A stretch of 64,000 bases of DNA from NCBI RefSeq assembly GCF_900099915.1, contig NZ_FNDB01000001.1, forward strand, positions 310,001 to 374,000, written 5' to 3'. This document shows, piece by piece, positions 37,945 through 45,457 of this stretch. The notes beneath the pieces were generated by a model. It did no database searches. It was not told the DNA's origin and saw nothing but the letters and a program-made list of their open reading frames with translations. Source of the stretch: Flavobacterium omnivorum (lineage in GTDB: Bacteria; Bacteroidota; Bacteroidia; Flavobacteriales; Flavobacteriaceae). The position numbers and the translations under genes were made by a program. The stretch's first letter is position 1. Every line of letters starts with the position of its first letter.

Positions 37945-38703
37945 ATGTTATATTCAAAGATAGAAGGAACAGGCAAGCCACTATTAATTCTTCACGGATT
38001 TCTGGGAATGTCGGATAATTGGAAAACACTAGGAACGCAATTTGCCGTTGATTTTCAGGTTCATATTCTTGATTTACGAAATCATGGACGAAGCTTGCAC
38101 TCGGAAAACTTTAGTTATGAAATCATGGTTCAGGATGTTGTCGAGTATTGTCAAGGTCATAAGCTAGAGAATATTGCTATTGTAGGACATTCCATGGGCG
38201 GGAAAGTAGCGATGCTATTGGCAATATCACATCCTGAACTAGTAAGTAAATTAATTGTTGCGGATATTGGACCAAAATTTTATCCGCAACACCATCAGGA
38301 AATTCTGGAAGGCCTAAACGCCGTTGATTTTTCACTAAAACCAAGCCGAAGTGATGTTGAAGAAATCATGTCGCAGTTTATTTCTGACTTTGGAACTAGA
38401 CAATTTTTGATGAAAAGCTTATATTGGCAAGAGCCAGGACAATTGGCTTTCCGCTTTAATTTAGCCGTTTTTAATGCTAAAATGGAAGAAATAGGAGTTC
38501 CGCTGTCAGAGAATGCCATTTTTGATAAACCTACGTTATTTATTCGTGGGGGGAATTCTAAGTATATTTTAGATAGCGATTTTGACACTATAAAACATCA
38601 TTTCCCGCATTCAAGTATCGAAACTATTCCTAAAGCAGGACATTGGCTTCATGCTGAAAACCCAGCTGAATTTTATCAAAAAGTAACTTCCTTTTTAAAA
38701 TAA
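37945..38703 (+). CDS. Alpha/beta hydrolase (YbfF-like esterase)
   Basis: A 252-residue alpha/beta-hydrolase. The nucleophile elbow is GHSMGG with Ser83, the oxyanion stretch is LLILHGFLGMSDNWKTLG, the DLRNHGRS pattern is typical of YbfF-like esterases, and the catalytic histidine is in KAGHWLHAENP near the end. Natural substrate is unknown; relatives hydrolyse acyl-CoA or short esters in vitro. It follows pdxJ in the same direction, a common flavobacterial pair. Confidence 0.9.
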   Translation: MLYSKIEGTGKPLLILHGFLGMSDNWKTLGTQFAVDFQVHILDLRNHGRSLHSENFSYEIMVQDVVEYCQGHKLENIAIVGHSMGGKVAMLLAISHPELVSKLIVADIGPKFYPQHHQEILEGLNAVDFSLKPSRSDVEEIMSQFISDFGTRQFLMKSLYWQEPGQLAFRFNLAVFNAKMEEIGVPLSENAIFDKPTLFIRGGNSKYILDSDFDTIKHHFPHSSIETIPKAGHWLHAENPAEFYQKVTSFLK

Positions 38704-38756
38704 ATACAATCCTTTTAAATTTTTACTACATTTATTAAACTTTAAAACAAAACTCC

Positions 38757-39101
38757 ATGAACTTACTAATTAAAATTCTTGTTACTTCGGCCTTAGTTTT
38801 GCTGATTGCGAACTTTATGCCTGGGGTTCGTGTGGATGGATTTACTACCGCGTTAATTGTAGCAATTGTTCTTGGCTTTCTCAATATATTTATCAAACCA
38901 ATATTGGTTATTCTTACCTTACCGGTTACTATTCTTACGTTAGGTTTGTTTTTATTGATTATCAATGCACTAATGATTTTGTTGTGTACAAAAATCGTAG
39001 GTGGATTTAGTGTGGATACCTTTTTGACCGCCTTATTTTTTAGCATCATATTGTCTATATTACAATCTATAATGAATGGGATATTAGGAGACGGAAAATA
39101 A
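38757..39101 (+). CDS. Small four-helix membrane protein, phage holin 4 family (YvlD-like)
   Basis: A 114-residue protein consisting almost wholly of four hydrophobic helices (LLIKILVTSALVLLIANFMPGV, ALIVAIVLGFLNIFIKPIL, TILTLGLFLLIINALMILL, FLTALFFSIILSILQSIM). The pattern NFMPGVRVDGF...LGFLNIFIKPIL is that of the Phage_holin_4_2/YvlD family. Despite the name these are ordinary chromosomal proteins of unknown role, and no phage genes are nearby. Confidence 0.85.
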   Translation: MNLLIKILVTSALVLLIANFMPGVRVDGFTTALIVAIVLGFLNIFIKPILVILTLPVTILTLGLFLLIINALMILLCTKIVGGFSVDTFLTALFFSIILSILQSIMNGILGDGK

Positions 39102-39160
39102 CAAATGCTATTTTAACACGTATTTGGGAATAAATTTATTTCCTTTATTTATTAATTTTT

Positions 39161-39168
39161 TACCTTTG
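39161..39168 (+). promoter_or_regulatory. Putative -7 box (TACCTTTG) before the Cys-rich protein gene
   Basis: TACCTTTG matches TAnnTTTG, 18 bases before the ATG at 39187, supporting that start over the upstream TTG at 39124. No clear -33 TTG. Confidence 0.4.
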
Positions 39169-39186
39169 TCTTCAATAAAATTTGCA

Positions 39187-39558
39187 ATGTCTAAAAAGTT
39201 TTACATACTGCTAGTAGTTATGATCGGTTTCTTTATGACACCGACTGTGGCTTTGGCATGTGGAACAAAAACCGAAAAGGAATGTTGCAAAAAAGAGTCC
39301 TCTCCAAAAAAGAATAAAAAAGATTGTTGTAAAAGTGAAAAATCTTCAAATGAGAAATCACATGAAGGTTGTAAAGGTGCTTGCAAAAGTAGTACCTGCA
39401 GCAGTTCAACCGTTTATTTAGGAATGACTTCAGTTCATTACGCAGAATTTAACGATCAGCTCTTTAGTTTTTCAACTAAAAAGCAAAATTATTATTACTC
39501 AGAAATCTTCATTTCCTCTGATTTCCGTTCTATTTGGCTTCCCCCTAAAATAAGCTAA
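39187..39558 (+). CDS. Cys/Lys-rich secreted protein at the head of the copper island
   Basis: A 123-residue protein. The ATG at 39187 starts a signal peptide (MSKKFYILLVVMIGFFMTPTVALA). The next 60 residues are packed with cysteines and lysines: ECCKKE, KDCCKSEK, HEGCKGACKSSTC, about ten Cys in all. The C-terminal 45 residues are ordinary (TVYLGMTSVHYAEFNDQLFS). The Cys-rich segment looks like a soft-metal binder, and the gene is the first of a copper resistance island. No named family is recognised; metal binding is an inference. Confidence 0.7.
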   Translation: MSKKFYILLVVMIGFFMTPTVALACGTKTEKECCKKESSPKKNKKDCCKSEKSSNEKSHEGCKGACKSSTCSSSTVYLGMTSVHYAEFNDQLFSFSTKKQNYYYSEIFISSDFRSIWLPPKIS

Positions 39559-39570
39559 ATTTCTTTTGTG

Positions 39571-39616
39571 ACAGCCGAAAGACTGTTTGTTTCAGTCTAT
39601 TTTAGGCTGTAAAAAA
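39571..39616 (+). terminator. Two-tier hairpin after the Cys-rich protein gene
   Basis: ACAGCC/GGCTGT encloses AGACTG/CAGTCT with a seven-base loop. The right arm is followed by A residues rather than T on this strand, so termination is plausible but not textbook. Confidence 0.5.
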
Positions 39617-39708
39617 TCATTAAATTTTGTCGAATACCATTTAATTGTAGCTGTGCAAGCTATGGTTTACTTATTGTTCCGACTATTTCACTTCAAAATT
39701 AATATACA

Positions 39709-40584
39709 ATGAACTCAATAAAAAAAATATTGATGGCAATTACACTATTGCTTTCAGTCACATTTGCGAGCGCGCAAATTAAAAACAGTAAAACCGAAAT
39801 CGTTAAAATATATGGAAACTGTGACATGTGTAAAAGCACTATCGAAACTGCTGGAACTTTAAAGAAAGTGGCAAAGGTAGAGTGGAACAAAGACACGAAA
39901 ATGGCAACACTAACGTATGATTCTACTAAAACGAGTCAGGACGAAATCTTAAAAAGGGTTGCTTTAGCGGGTTACGACAGTGATAAATTTCTTGCTCCAG
40001 ATGCTACTTATGATGCATTACACGGATGTTGCCAATATGAAAGAGAGGCAAAAGTAGCCGTTTCTACCGAAATGAAAATGGAAACCACTACTACAGAAAA
40101 TCATTCAAATCATGCCAATCACACTGAAAATACAGTTGTAAAAGAGCAAGTAGACACACCTTTAAAAGTTGTGTTTGATACTTATTTCTTGTTGAAAGAT
40201 GCTTTGGTGAAAACAGATGGAAAAGCAGCATCCATTATCTCTAAAGATTTTCTGACGGCTGCAGATGTAGTTAAGATGGACGAGCTTGCGATGAATGTTC
40301 ACATGGTTTGGATGAAAGAAATGAAAGGTTTAATGGTTGGTTCCAAAGAAATTGTGGCAACGCAAGACATAAAAAAACAAAGAGAAGTTTTTATTCCACT
40401 TTCAAAATCAATGTACGAATTGATCAAAGTGGCTAAATATGAAACACCAGTCTATCTTCAGTTTTGTCCAATGGCAAACGGCGGTAAAGGTGCGAACTGG
40501 TTGAGCAAAGAAAATGCAGTAAAAAATCCATATTACGGATCTCAAATGATGACGTGTGGTAAAACTGTTGAAACGATTAAATAA
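39709..40584 (+). CDS. HMA plus DUF3347 periplasmic copper-handling protein
   Basis: A 291-residue protein with a signal peptide (MNSIKKILMAITLLLSVTFASAQ). Residues about 26-95 are a heavy-metal-associated domain with CDMC (VKIYGNCDMCKSTIETA). A His-rich linker follows (NHSNHANHTENT). Residues about 150-291 are DUF3347 (VFDTYFLLKDALVKTDGKAA and YLQFCPMANGGKGANWLS..NPYYGSQMMTCG). DUF3347 resembles the C-terminal part of CusB adaptors and occurs in copper loci. It would bind copper in the periplasm. The second DUF3347 gene is at 42517. Confidence 0.85.
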   Translation: MNSIKKILMAITLLLSVTFASAQIKNSKTEIVKIYGNCDMCKSTIETAGTLKKVAKVEWNKDTKMATLTYDSTKTSQDEILKRVALAGYDSDKFLAPDATYDALHGCCQYEREAKVAVSTEMKMETTTTENHSNHANHTENTVVKEQVDTPLKVVFDTYFLLKDALVKTDGKAASIISKDFLTAADVVKMDELAMNVHMVWMKEMKGLMVGSKEIVATQDIKKQREVFIPLSKSMYELIKVAKYETPVYLQFCPMANGGKGANWLSKENAVKNPYYGSQMMTCGKTVETIK

Positions 40585-40603
40585 GTGTTTAAAGGAATAT
40601 AAT

Positions 40604-41074
40604 ATGGAAAAAATAATACTGCTATTCAGTTTGTTAATCAGTATTTCAACTGCAACAGCCCAAATGAAAATTGGAGATAGTTTACCTGATTTAGAACTTA
40701 ATAACAATAAAGAGTTAACAATAAATTTGGCTTCGCTAAAAGGAAAAACGGTCTTAATTGATTTTTGGGCTTCTTGGTGCGCGCCATGTAGAATAGCCAA
40801 TAAAAAACTGGCTCCATTGTATAATGATTATAAAGATGAAAACTTCGAAATTGTTGGGATATCGCTTGATACAGATAAAACGAAATGGATTAATGCCATT
40901 CAAAAAGATAAATTAGCATACGAGCAATTAATTGACGCTAAAGGCTTTGATGCTAAATCAGCATTGCTTTTTGGAGTAGAAGCATTACCCAATTCGTATC
41001 TATTTGATGCATCGGGAAAACTCGTTGCTATCAATCCTACGGAGGAACAAATAATAATACATATCAAAAAATAA
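40604..41074 (+). CDS. TlpA-like thioredoxin family protein
   Basis: A 156-residue periplasmic thiol-disulfide protein. The ATG at 40604 gives a signal peptide (MEKIILLFSLLISISTATAQ); the longer frame overlaps the previous gene. The active site is FWASWCAPCRIANKKL, with WCAPC near residue 60. The AlkyI-hydroperoxide/TlpA fold is seen in FEIVGISLDTDKTKWI and ALPNSYLFDASGKLVAI. In this island it may keep Cys-rich metal-binding proteins reduced. Its stop overlaps the next ATG in TAATG, indicating translational coupling. Confidence 0.9.
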   Translation: MEKIILLFSLLISISTATAQMKIGDSLPDLELNNNKELTINLASLKGKTVLIDFWASWCAPCRIANKKLAPLYNDYKDENFEIVGISLDTDKTKWINAIQKDKLAYEQLIDAKGFDAKSALLFGVEALPNSYLFDASGKLVAINPTEEQIIIHIKK

Positions 41075-41610
41075 TGAAAATGAAAAATATAAATTTAAAA
41101 TTCATTGGTATCGCTTGTTTGGTTTTAATGACAAGCTTAAAATCTTACGCTCAAATCTCAAAAGCGGAAATAATTGCTACAGGTTTAACGTGTTCTATGT
41201 GTTCCAATGCGATCAACAAACAACTGAAAGCAACTGATGGTGTGGATAGCGTGAGTACTGATTTGAACACGAATACCTTTACGGTTTATTTTAAAAAAGA
41301 TAGTAAAATAATGCCAAGAGTACTGAAAGAAGCTGTTGAAAAAGCAGGTTTCTTTATTGGTTCATTAGTAGTCACAATGCCTGCGGAAAGCTTAAAAATC
41401 CAAGCAGATAAAACTATTTTATTTAACGGTTCCACTTTGGTTTTATTAGGTGAAGAACTTCAGAATAGTAACGGAGAAACAAAATTGAAAATTTATGATA
41501 AAGGGTATGTAACTCAAAAAGAGCATAAAAAATTGCTTAAAACGTTTTCAAAAACGGCTTCCTATTCATTAGATAATGAAGATGATTACCATATTAAAAC
41601 TATAATTTAA
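41074..41610 (+). CDS. Secreted HMA-domain protein
   Basis: A 178-residue protein with a signal peptide (IGIACLVLMTSLKSYAQ). A heavy-metal-associated domain follows with CSMC (EIIATGLTCSMCSNAINKQLKATDGVDSVSTDL, about residues 30-95). A C-terminal domain (about 105-178, MPAESLKIQADKTILFNGSTLVLLGEE ... DEDDYHIKT-like end) I do not recognise. It overlaps both neighbours at TAATG junctions, so it is translated with the thioredoxin and the outer-membrane protein. Copper or another soft metal is the likely ligand. Confidence 0.8.
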   Translation: MKMKNINLKFIGIACLVLMTSLKSYAQISKAEIIATGLTCSMCSNAINKQLKATDGVDSVSTDLNTNTFTVYFKKDSKIMPRVLKEAVEKAGFFIGSLVVTMPAESLKIQADKTILFNGSTLVLLGEELQNSNGETKLKIYDKGYVTQKEHKKLLKTFSKTASYSLDNEDDYHIKTII

Positions 41611-42419
41611 TGAGAAAATTCTTAACAATATTAACGCTTTTTCTTATTCAGGGAATATCAGCTCAGGAGCTTTTTGTGGTAACTGATCCGGCAAGTAATG
41701 TTCCTGCCGGTTCAGTAGGAATTCGTTTGGCACAATCCATTTTTAAGGAGCAAATGAAATCAGGATACAGTTATCATCTCATGCCCGAAGTAACTTGGGG
41801 TATAAATAAAAATTTGATGGTGAGAACATCCATGTTTGTCAGCAATAGAAGTAATCAATTGGTTACTGAAGGCGCCAGTTTTTATACTAAATATCGCTTC
41901 CTTTCCACGGATGATTTACAAAGTCATTTTCGAATGGCAGCATTTGGAAGATACAGTTTTAATAATGCCGATATCCATCAGGAACAGATAGAAATTATGG
42001 GGCACAATACTGGTTTTGAAACGGGAATTGTCGCTACACAGCTTATAAAAAAGATAGCCATAAGTGCTTCGATTAGTTTTGAAAAGGCTTTTGATAATAA
42101 ACCTAATTATAGATTTCCAACAGCGCAAAGTGATAACGCAACTAATTATACCTTGTCTTTTGGAAGATTGATGTATCCAAAAAAATACACTAGTTTTAAA
42201 CAGACAAATATTAATACAATGTTTGAATTTGTTGGGCAGACATTAAACGAAAACGGAAAATCGTATTTAGACATTGTGCCTTCCATTCAATTTATCATCA
42301 ACAGTCAGGCACGAATTGATGTTGCGTATAGGCACGAATTGTACAGTTCTATGTTACGGTCTGCGCCAAATGGATTCTATCTGAATTTAGAATATAACTT
42401 TTTTAATGTTTCAAAATAA
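41610..42419 (+). CDS. Outer-membrane beta-barrel protein of the copper island
   Basis: A 269-residue protein with a signal peptide (MRKFLTILTLFLIQGISAQ). The mature part starts ELFVVTDPASNVPAGSVGIRLAQ and continues as alternating strands with turns, ending in an aromatic strand (FYLNLEYNFFNVSK). I infer an outer-membrane barrel of about 10-12 strands. The coupling (TAATG) to a secreted HMA protein suggests it passes or senses metal at the outer membrane. I do not recognise a named family. Confidence 0.7.
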   Translation: MRKFLTILTLFLIQGISAQELFVVTDPASNVPAGSVGIRLAQSIFKEQMKSGYSYHLMPEVTWGINKNLMVRTSMFVSNRSNQLVTEGASFYTKYRFLSTDDLQSHFRMAAFGRYSFNNADIHQEQIEIMGHNTGFETGIVATQLIKKIAISASISFEKAFDNKPNYRFPTAQSDNATNYTLSFGRLMYPKKYTSFKQTNINTMFEFVGQTLNENGKSYLDIVPSIQFIINSQARIDVAYRHELYSSMLRSAPNGFYLNLEYNFFNVSK

Positions 42420-42516
42420 GATAGGTGATACTGGGTTTCAACTGGATTCTAAAAAAAGATGTCGTCAAAAAGTATGACAATTGAATAAAATAATTAACAA
42501 TTAATAATTTATTAAA

Positions 42517-43242
42517 ATGAAAAATACAATCCTATCAATAATCACATTAGCATTAGTATCCGTTTCTTGCAACCAAAAAAACAAAGAAACGCAAACTGAT
42601 ATTCCAGTTGTAACCAAAACGACTTCGGAATTGTATTCGTGTCCGATGCATCCTGAAGTTACCGGTGAAAAAGGCGCAGAATGTCCAAAATGTGGTATGG
42701 AACTAACCGAAAAAGTGGCGCAAAGTGCAACAACGGAAAAAGAGGACGCCAGTACCACTGATGCAGAAACAAAAAATGCTGGGGCTACCACAAAAACAGT
42801 TTCGGCAACTTCGTTTACAATTAATGAAATTGTAAGCAATTATTTAAAACTTAAAAATGCTCTTGTGAAAGATGATTCAAAAGGAGCTGCAAACGCGGGG
42901 AAAGCTATATATTCGACGTTAAATAGTATAGATTCAAAATCACTAGATGCGAAATTGAAAAAGGAATATGTTGATATCGCAGATGATGCAAAGGAGCATG
43001 CAGAACATATTGGCGATAATTCTGGGAAAATTGAACATCAAAGAGAACATTTTGCCATGTTGAGCAAAGACATCAATGATTTGATAAAAACTTTTGGAAC
43101 TACTCAAAAATTGTATCAAGATTATTGTCCAATGTATGACGAAGGGAAAAGTGGTTATTGGATAAGTGAAACTAAGGAAATCAAAAATCCATACTTTGGT
43201 TCCCAAATGCTGACTTGCGGATCTGTAAGAAAAACATTTTAA
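42517..43242 (+). CDS. Lipoprotein with HMBD and DUF3347 domains
   Basis: A 241-residue lipoprotein (lipobox SVSC, then NQKNKETQ). Residues about 34-60 are a heavy-metal-binding HMBD module (YSCPMHPEVTGEKGAECPKC followed by GMEL), as found at the start of CusB and CopA proteins. An Ala/Thr-rich linker follows, then DUF3347 (about 100-241, EIVSNYLKLKNALVKDDSKGA and DYCPMYDEGKSGYWISE..NPYFGSQMLTCG). It is probably a periplasmic copper-binding lipoprotein. The haem-binding-domain gene begins immediately after its stop codon. Confidence 0.87.
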   Translation: MKNTILSIITLALVSVSCNQKNKETQTDIPVVTKTTSELYSCPMHPEVTGEKGAECPKCGMELTEKVAQSATTEKEDASTTDAETKNAGATTKTVSATSFTINEIVSNYLKLKNALVKDDSKGAANAGKAIYSTLNSIDSKSLDAKLKKEYVDIADDAKEHAEHIGDNSGKIEHQREHFAMLSKDINDLIKTFGTTQKLYQDYCPMYDEGKSGYWISETKEIKNPYFGSQMLTCGSVRKTF

Positions 43243-43713
43243 ATGAAAATTAGTGTCAAAAAAATATTCATTTTAGGTTTGATTATTTTTTTGCTGATAC
43301 AATTTTATCAACCTGCCCGCAATTTAGATTACGGGCAGGTTTTACCAAGCCATTTCAGCAAAATTTACGCCGTTCCATCCGATGTAAAAAACATTTTGCG
43401 AACTTCTTGTTATGATTGTCACAGTAACAACACACAATATCCGTGGTACTCTTACATTCAACCCGCGAGAATGTTTTTGGATAGTCATATTATAGAAGGT
43501 AAAGAAAACTTGAATTTCAGTACGTTTGGCGATTATTCTCAACGCAAGCAGGGAAACAAATTAGAACGAATTGTTAAGCAAATTGAATCTGATGAAATGC
43601 CATTAGCGTCGTACACACTGATACATAAAAATGCCATACTTACACAAGAAAATAAAAAAGTGTTGATTAATTGGATAGAAAGTAAAAGAGATAGTATATC
43701 AATTGGTTTTTAA
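43243..43713 (+). CDS. Haem-binding domain (cytochrome-like) membrane protein
   Basis: A 156-residue protein with an N-terminal hydrophobic anchor (IFILGLIIFLLIQF). The haem-binding motif CYDCHSNNTQYPWYSYIQPA (CxxCH near residue 57) and the typical pattern HIIEGKENLNFSTFGDYS follow. This is the Haem_bd family of small periplasmic c-type proteins. A second Met/His ligand may come from IESDEMPLASYTLIH. The ATG directly follows the stop of the HMBD-DUF3347 lipoprotein, so both act together, perhaps in copper redox chemistry; that role is inference. Confidence 0.85.
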   Translation: MKISVKKIFILGLIIFLLIQFYQPARNLDYGQVLPSHFSKIYAVPSDVKNILRTSCYDCHSNNTQYPWYSYIQPARMFLDSHIIEGKENLNFSTFGDYSQRKQGNKLERIVKQIESDEMPLASYTLIHKNAILTQENKKVLINWIESKRDSISIGF

Positions 43714-43808
43714 AAAGCAAAAATAGCTTTTGTACAAAATGTCAAATATATAATGATAAGAAATTACATAAAAAGGTGCGATGCAGAATATTATTTGTTT
43801 TTTTGTTG

Positions 43809-43832
43809 AAAAAATGGATGAAATTAGTTCTG
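43809..43832 (+). promoter_or_regulatory. Shared island element, copy A
   Basis: The stretch reads AAAAAATGGATGAAATTAGT plus TCTG and is nearly matched by the copy at 44839-44863. It ends 121 bases before the HMBD lipoprotein ATG at 43953. The rest of the 239-base gap shows no gene. Possible binding site of the island's AraC-type regulator (inference). Confidence 0.4.
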
Positions 43833-43952
43833 TTTTGCTACTCGTGTACAGTGAATTATGTAATTTAAATCAATAAAAACATAACAAATTTAAAGCTATT
43901 TCTTCATAATATTACTATGCAGAAATTCATCTGTAATTAACAAACTTTAATC

Positions 43953-44270
43953 ATGAAAAAAATATTTTTTTTTACCCTGATGGCTGCTTTTGTGTTAATT
44001 TCTTGTAACCAAAAAAATAAAGAAAATCCAACAAATGATACTCATATGATGGATGATAATACCAACATGATGAATTCTGACTCTACGATGATGATGCATA
44101 CTGATTCAACCATGATGGGTAATGACACAAAAATGATGAAAAATAATCCAACGATGTATGCTTGTCCAATGCATCCTGAAGTTCAAGGGAAATTGAATGA
44201 TAAATGTCCTAAGTGTGGCATGAAATTAACGGAGCCTGTTTCCGAAAATTTAAATACTGACAAAAAATAG
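43953..44270 (+). CDS. Met-rich HMBD lipoprotein
   Basis: A 105-residue lipoprotein (LISC lipobox followed by NQKNKEN). The middle is extremely Met/Asp/Thr-rich (THMMDDNTNMMNSDSTMMMH ... KMMKNNPTM), a pattern seen in periplasmic copper-binding proteins. Residues about 67-92 are a complete HMBD module (YACPMHPEVQGKLNDKCPKC then GMKL). It shares its start with the lipoprotein at 42517 (SCNQKNKE), so the two are probably paralogous at the N-terminus. It has its own terminator. Confidence 0.85.
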   Translation: MKKIFFFTLMAAFVLISCNQKNKENPTNDTHMMDDNTNMMNSDSTMMMHTDSTMMGNDTKMMKNNPTMYACPMHPEVQGKLNDKCPKCGMKLTEPVSENLNTDKK

Positions 44271-44291
44271 AAATTGATTTTTTATTTAGCC

Positions 44292-44327
44292 AAATCCGTC
44301 TTAATGCTAAATCCTTAAGACGGATTT
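44292..44327 (+). terminator. Hairpin after the Met-rich HMBD lipoprotein
   Basis: A perfect 13-pair stem (AAATCCGTCTTAA/TTAAGACGGATTT) with a ten-base loop, 21 bases after the stop codon. Confidence 0.75.
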
Positions 44328-44340
44328 TAAGAATAACCCG

Positions 44341-44448
44341 ATGAACCATACCTATACTGTTACCGGAATGTCCTGCGATGATTATCTTGTAAAAGTGAAA
44401 AAAACCATTAAGGCGTTGAATATCTTGTAGCCAAAGTTTCCTTCATTT
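44341..44448 (+). pseudogene. Truncated HMA-domain remnant
   Basis: The ATG at 44341 opens 29 codons (MNHTYTVTGMSCDDYLVKVK, then KTIKALNIL, stop) that align with the start of the copper ATPase at 46105 (MKHTFTITGMSCDGCRSKVE). The second metal-binding cysteine of CxxC is replaced by tyrosine. The expected continuation (VAKVSF) lies in another frame just after the TAG, so there is also a frameshift. This is the decayed head of an ATPase or metallochaperone gene. Confidence 0.7.
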
Positions 44449-44652
44449 ATTAATCCAGACTTCAGATTTCTTTTAATTCGGATTGTAAATTAGTGCAAAT
44501 TGGAATGAAAATACTCAATTATAACCTGGCGTTGCGGTCCTATATTCCGGTATTGGCAAAATAAATCCAAACTGATAGGAAAGGTTATTTACTCCCAAAG
44601 ATGCTGTCATTTGAGCAAAATAAGCAATTAATATATAATTCGAAAAATTAAA

Positions 44653-44813
44653 AACGGGATTGTTAAAAGTGGAGTTGAATCTAGCTCAATGATTGAAATT
44701 AAATCAGAAATGGACGCAACCCAAAAAGTAGTAATTACCGCTGCCTAGACCATAATTAGTGAAGGTCAATATTCCGCAATGGAGTCGATTTAATGGCGTG
44801 GATGAAAAGTTAA
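44653..44813 (+). pseudogene. Degraded C-terminal end of a CusB-type efflux adaptor
   Basis: Translation gives IVKSGVESSSMIEIKSEMDA, then TQKVVITAA, a TAG stop, TIISEGQYS, and after a one-base frame change IFRNGVDLMAWMKS and a stop. This follows the usual end of Bacteroidota CusB/CzcB adaptors (IVKTGVESGGMIEI... then SEYIF..GSDPMAGM). The stop and the frameshift mark it as a pseudogene. The 5' part is missing; the region 44449-44652 holds no readable protein. A copper/silver RND pump was probably once encoded here. Confidence 0.7.
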
Positions 44814-44838
44814 AACCTTTTTACTTGGTGTTTATGAT

Positions 44839-44863
44839 AAAAAAATTGGCTGAATTAGTTCTG
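44839..44863 (+). promoter_or_regulatory. Shared island element, copy B
   Basis: The stretch carries ATTGGCTGAATTAGTTCTG after an A run, matching copy A at 43809-43832 in nearly all positions. It ends 111 bases before the ATG of the split DUF305 gene at 44974. Candidate operator (inference). Confidence 0.4.
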
Positions 44864-44973
44864 CGTTAAGTAGCTTTGAAAACACTTTAAAAATTCAAAT
44901 AATTATAAAAAAGACGTTATCTGATAATTATATCGAATGGCAATCAAGAACTAAAATAAAAACAAACAAAACT

Positions 44974-45453
44974 ATGGAGCATAATAACAGAGAATCAAAG
45001 AACAAGCCTTACGCAAAATTTGCCCTAATAATGGCCGTTTCATTTATACTCATGTATCTGATAATGTTTTTAAATGTTGCTGAATTCAGTCATATTTATA
45101 ATAGTATTACTCGTTTTTAAATGACTACTTTAATGATTGCGGTAATGACCGTCAGTATGTTACTTTTCATGTGGAAAATGTACCCAAATACTAAAATTAA
45201 TTTTGCAATAATAGTCTTTGCTACTTTTACATTTTTTGGAACATTTTATCTTTTAAGAACACAAACTTTTATTGGAGACGTACAATATATGAAAGCTATG
45301 ATTCCTCATCATTCATCCGCCATCATGACAAGTAGTAATGTAGATTTTAAAGATCCAGAAGTCAAAAAATTAGCTGAAGATATAATTGCTGCTCAAGAAA
45401 GAGAAATTAAGCAAATGAATGAAATGATTATTCGTCTCGAAAGCAAAAAGTAA
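44974..45453 (+). pseudogene. DUF305 membrane protein gene split by an in-frame TAA
   Basis: The frame from the ATG at 44974 encodes 48 residues (MEHNNRESKNKPYAKFALIM and a hydrophobic segment ending SHIYNSITRF) and stops at TAA (45118-45120). In the same frame, without any gap, the next 110 residues (MTTLMIAVMTVSMLLFMWKM ...) complete the protein: two more membrane segments, then the DUF305 signature YMKAMIPHHSSAIMTS with its His pair. Intact relatives, as I recall them, read ...LTRTYM across this site, so a Tyr codon has become TAA. The C-terminal part could be restarted at TAAATG, so some function may remain. DUF305 proteins occur in copper loci. Confidence 0.8.
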
Positions 45454-45457
45454 TAAA

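Noticed and set aside
38757-39101. A 'phage holin' family protein as a sign of a prophage
   Set aside because: The family name is historical; no integrase, terminase or structural phage gene is nearby and the gene sits among housekeeping genes.
43713-43731. Weak AAAAGC/GCTTTT hairpin after the haem-binding protein gene
   Set aside because: Only six pairs, mostly A-T; not enough to call a terminator.
44449-44652. Possible TolC or barrel remnant between the HMA and CusB fragments
   Set aside because: Short stretches such as PGVAVLYSGIGKINPN are suggestive but too short and broken to assign.
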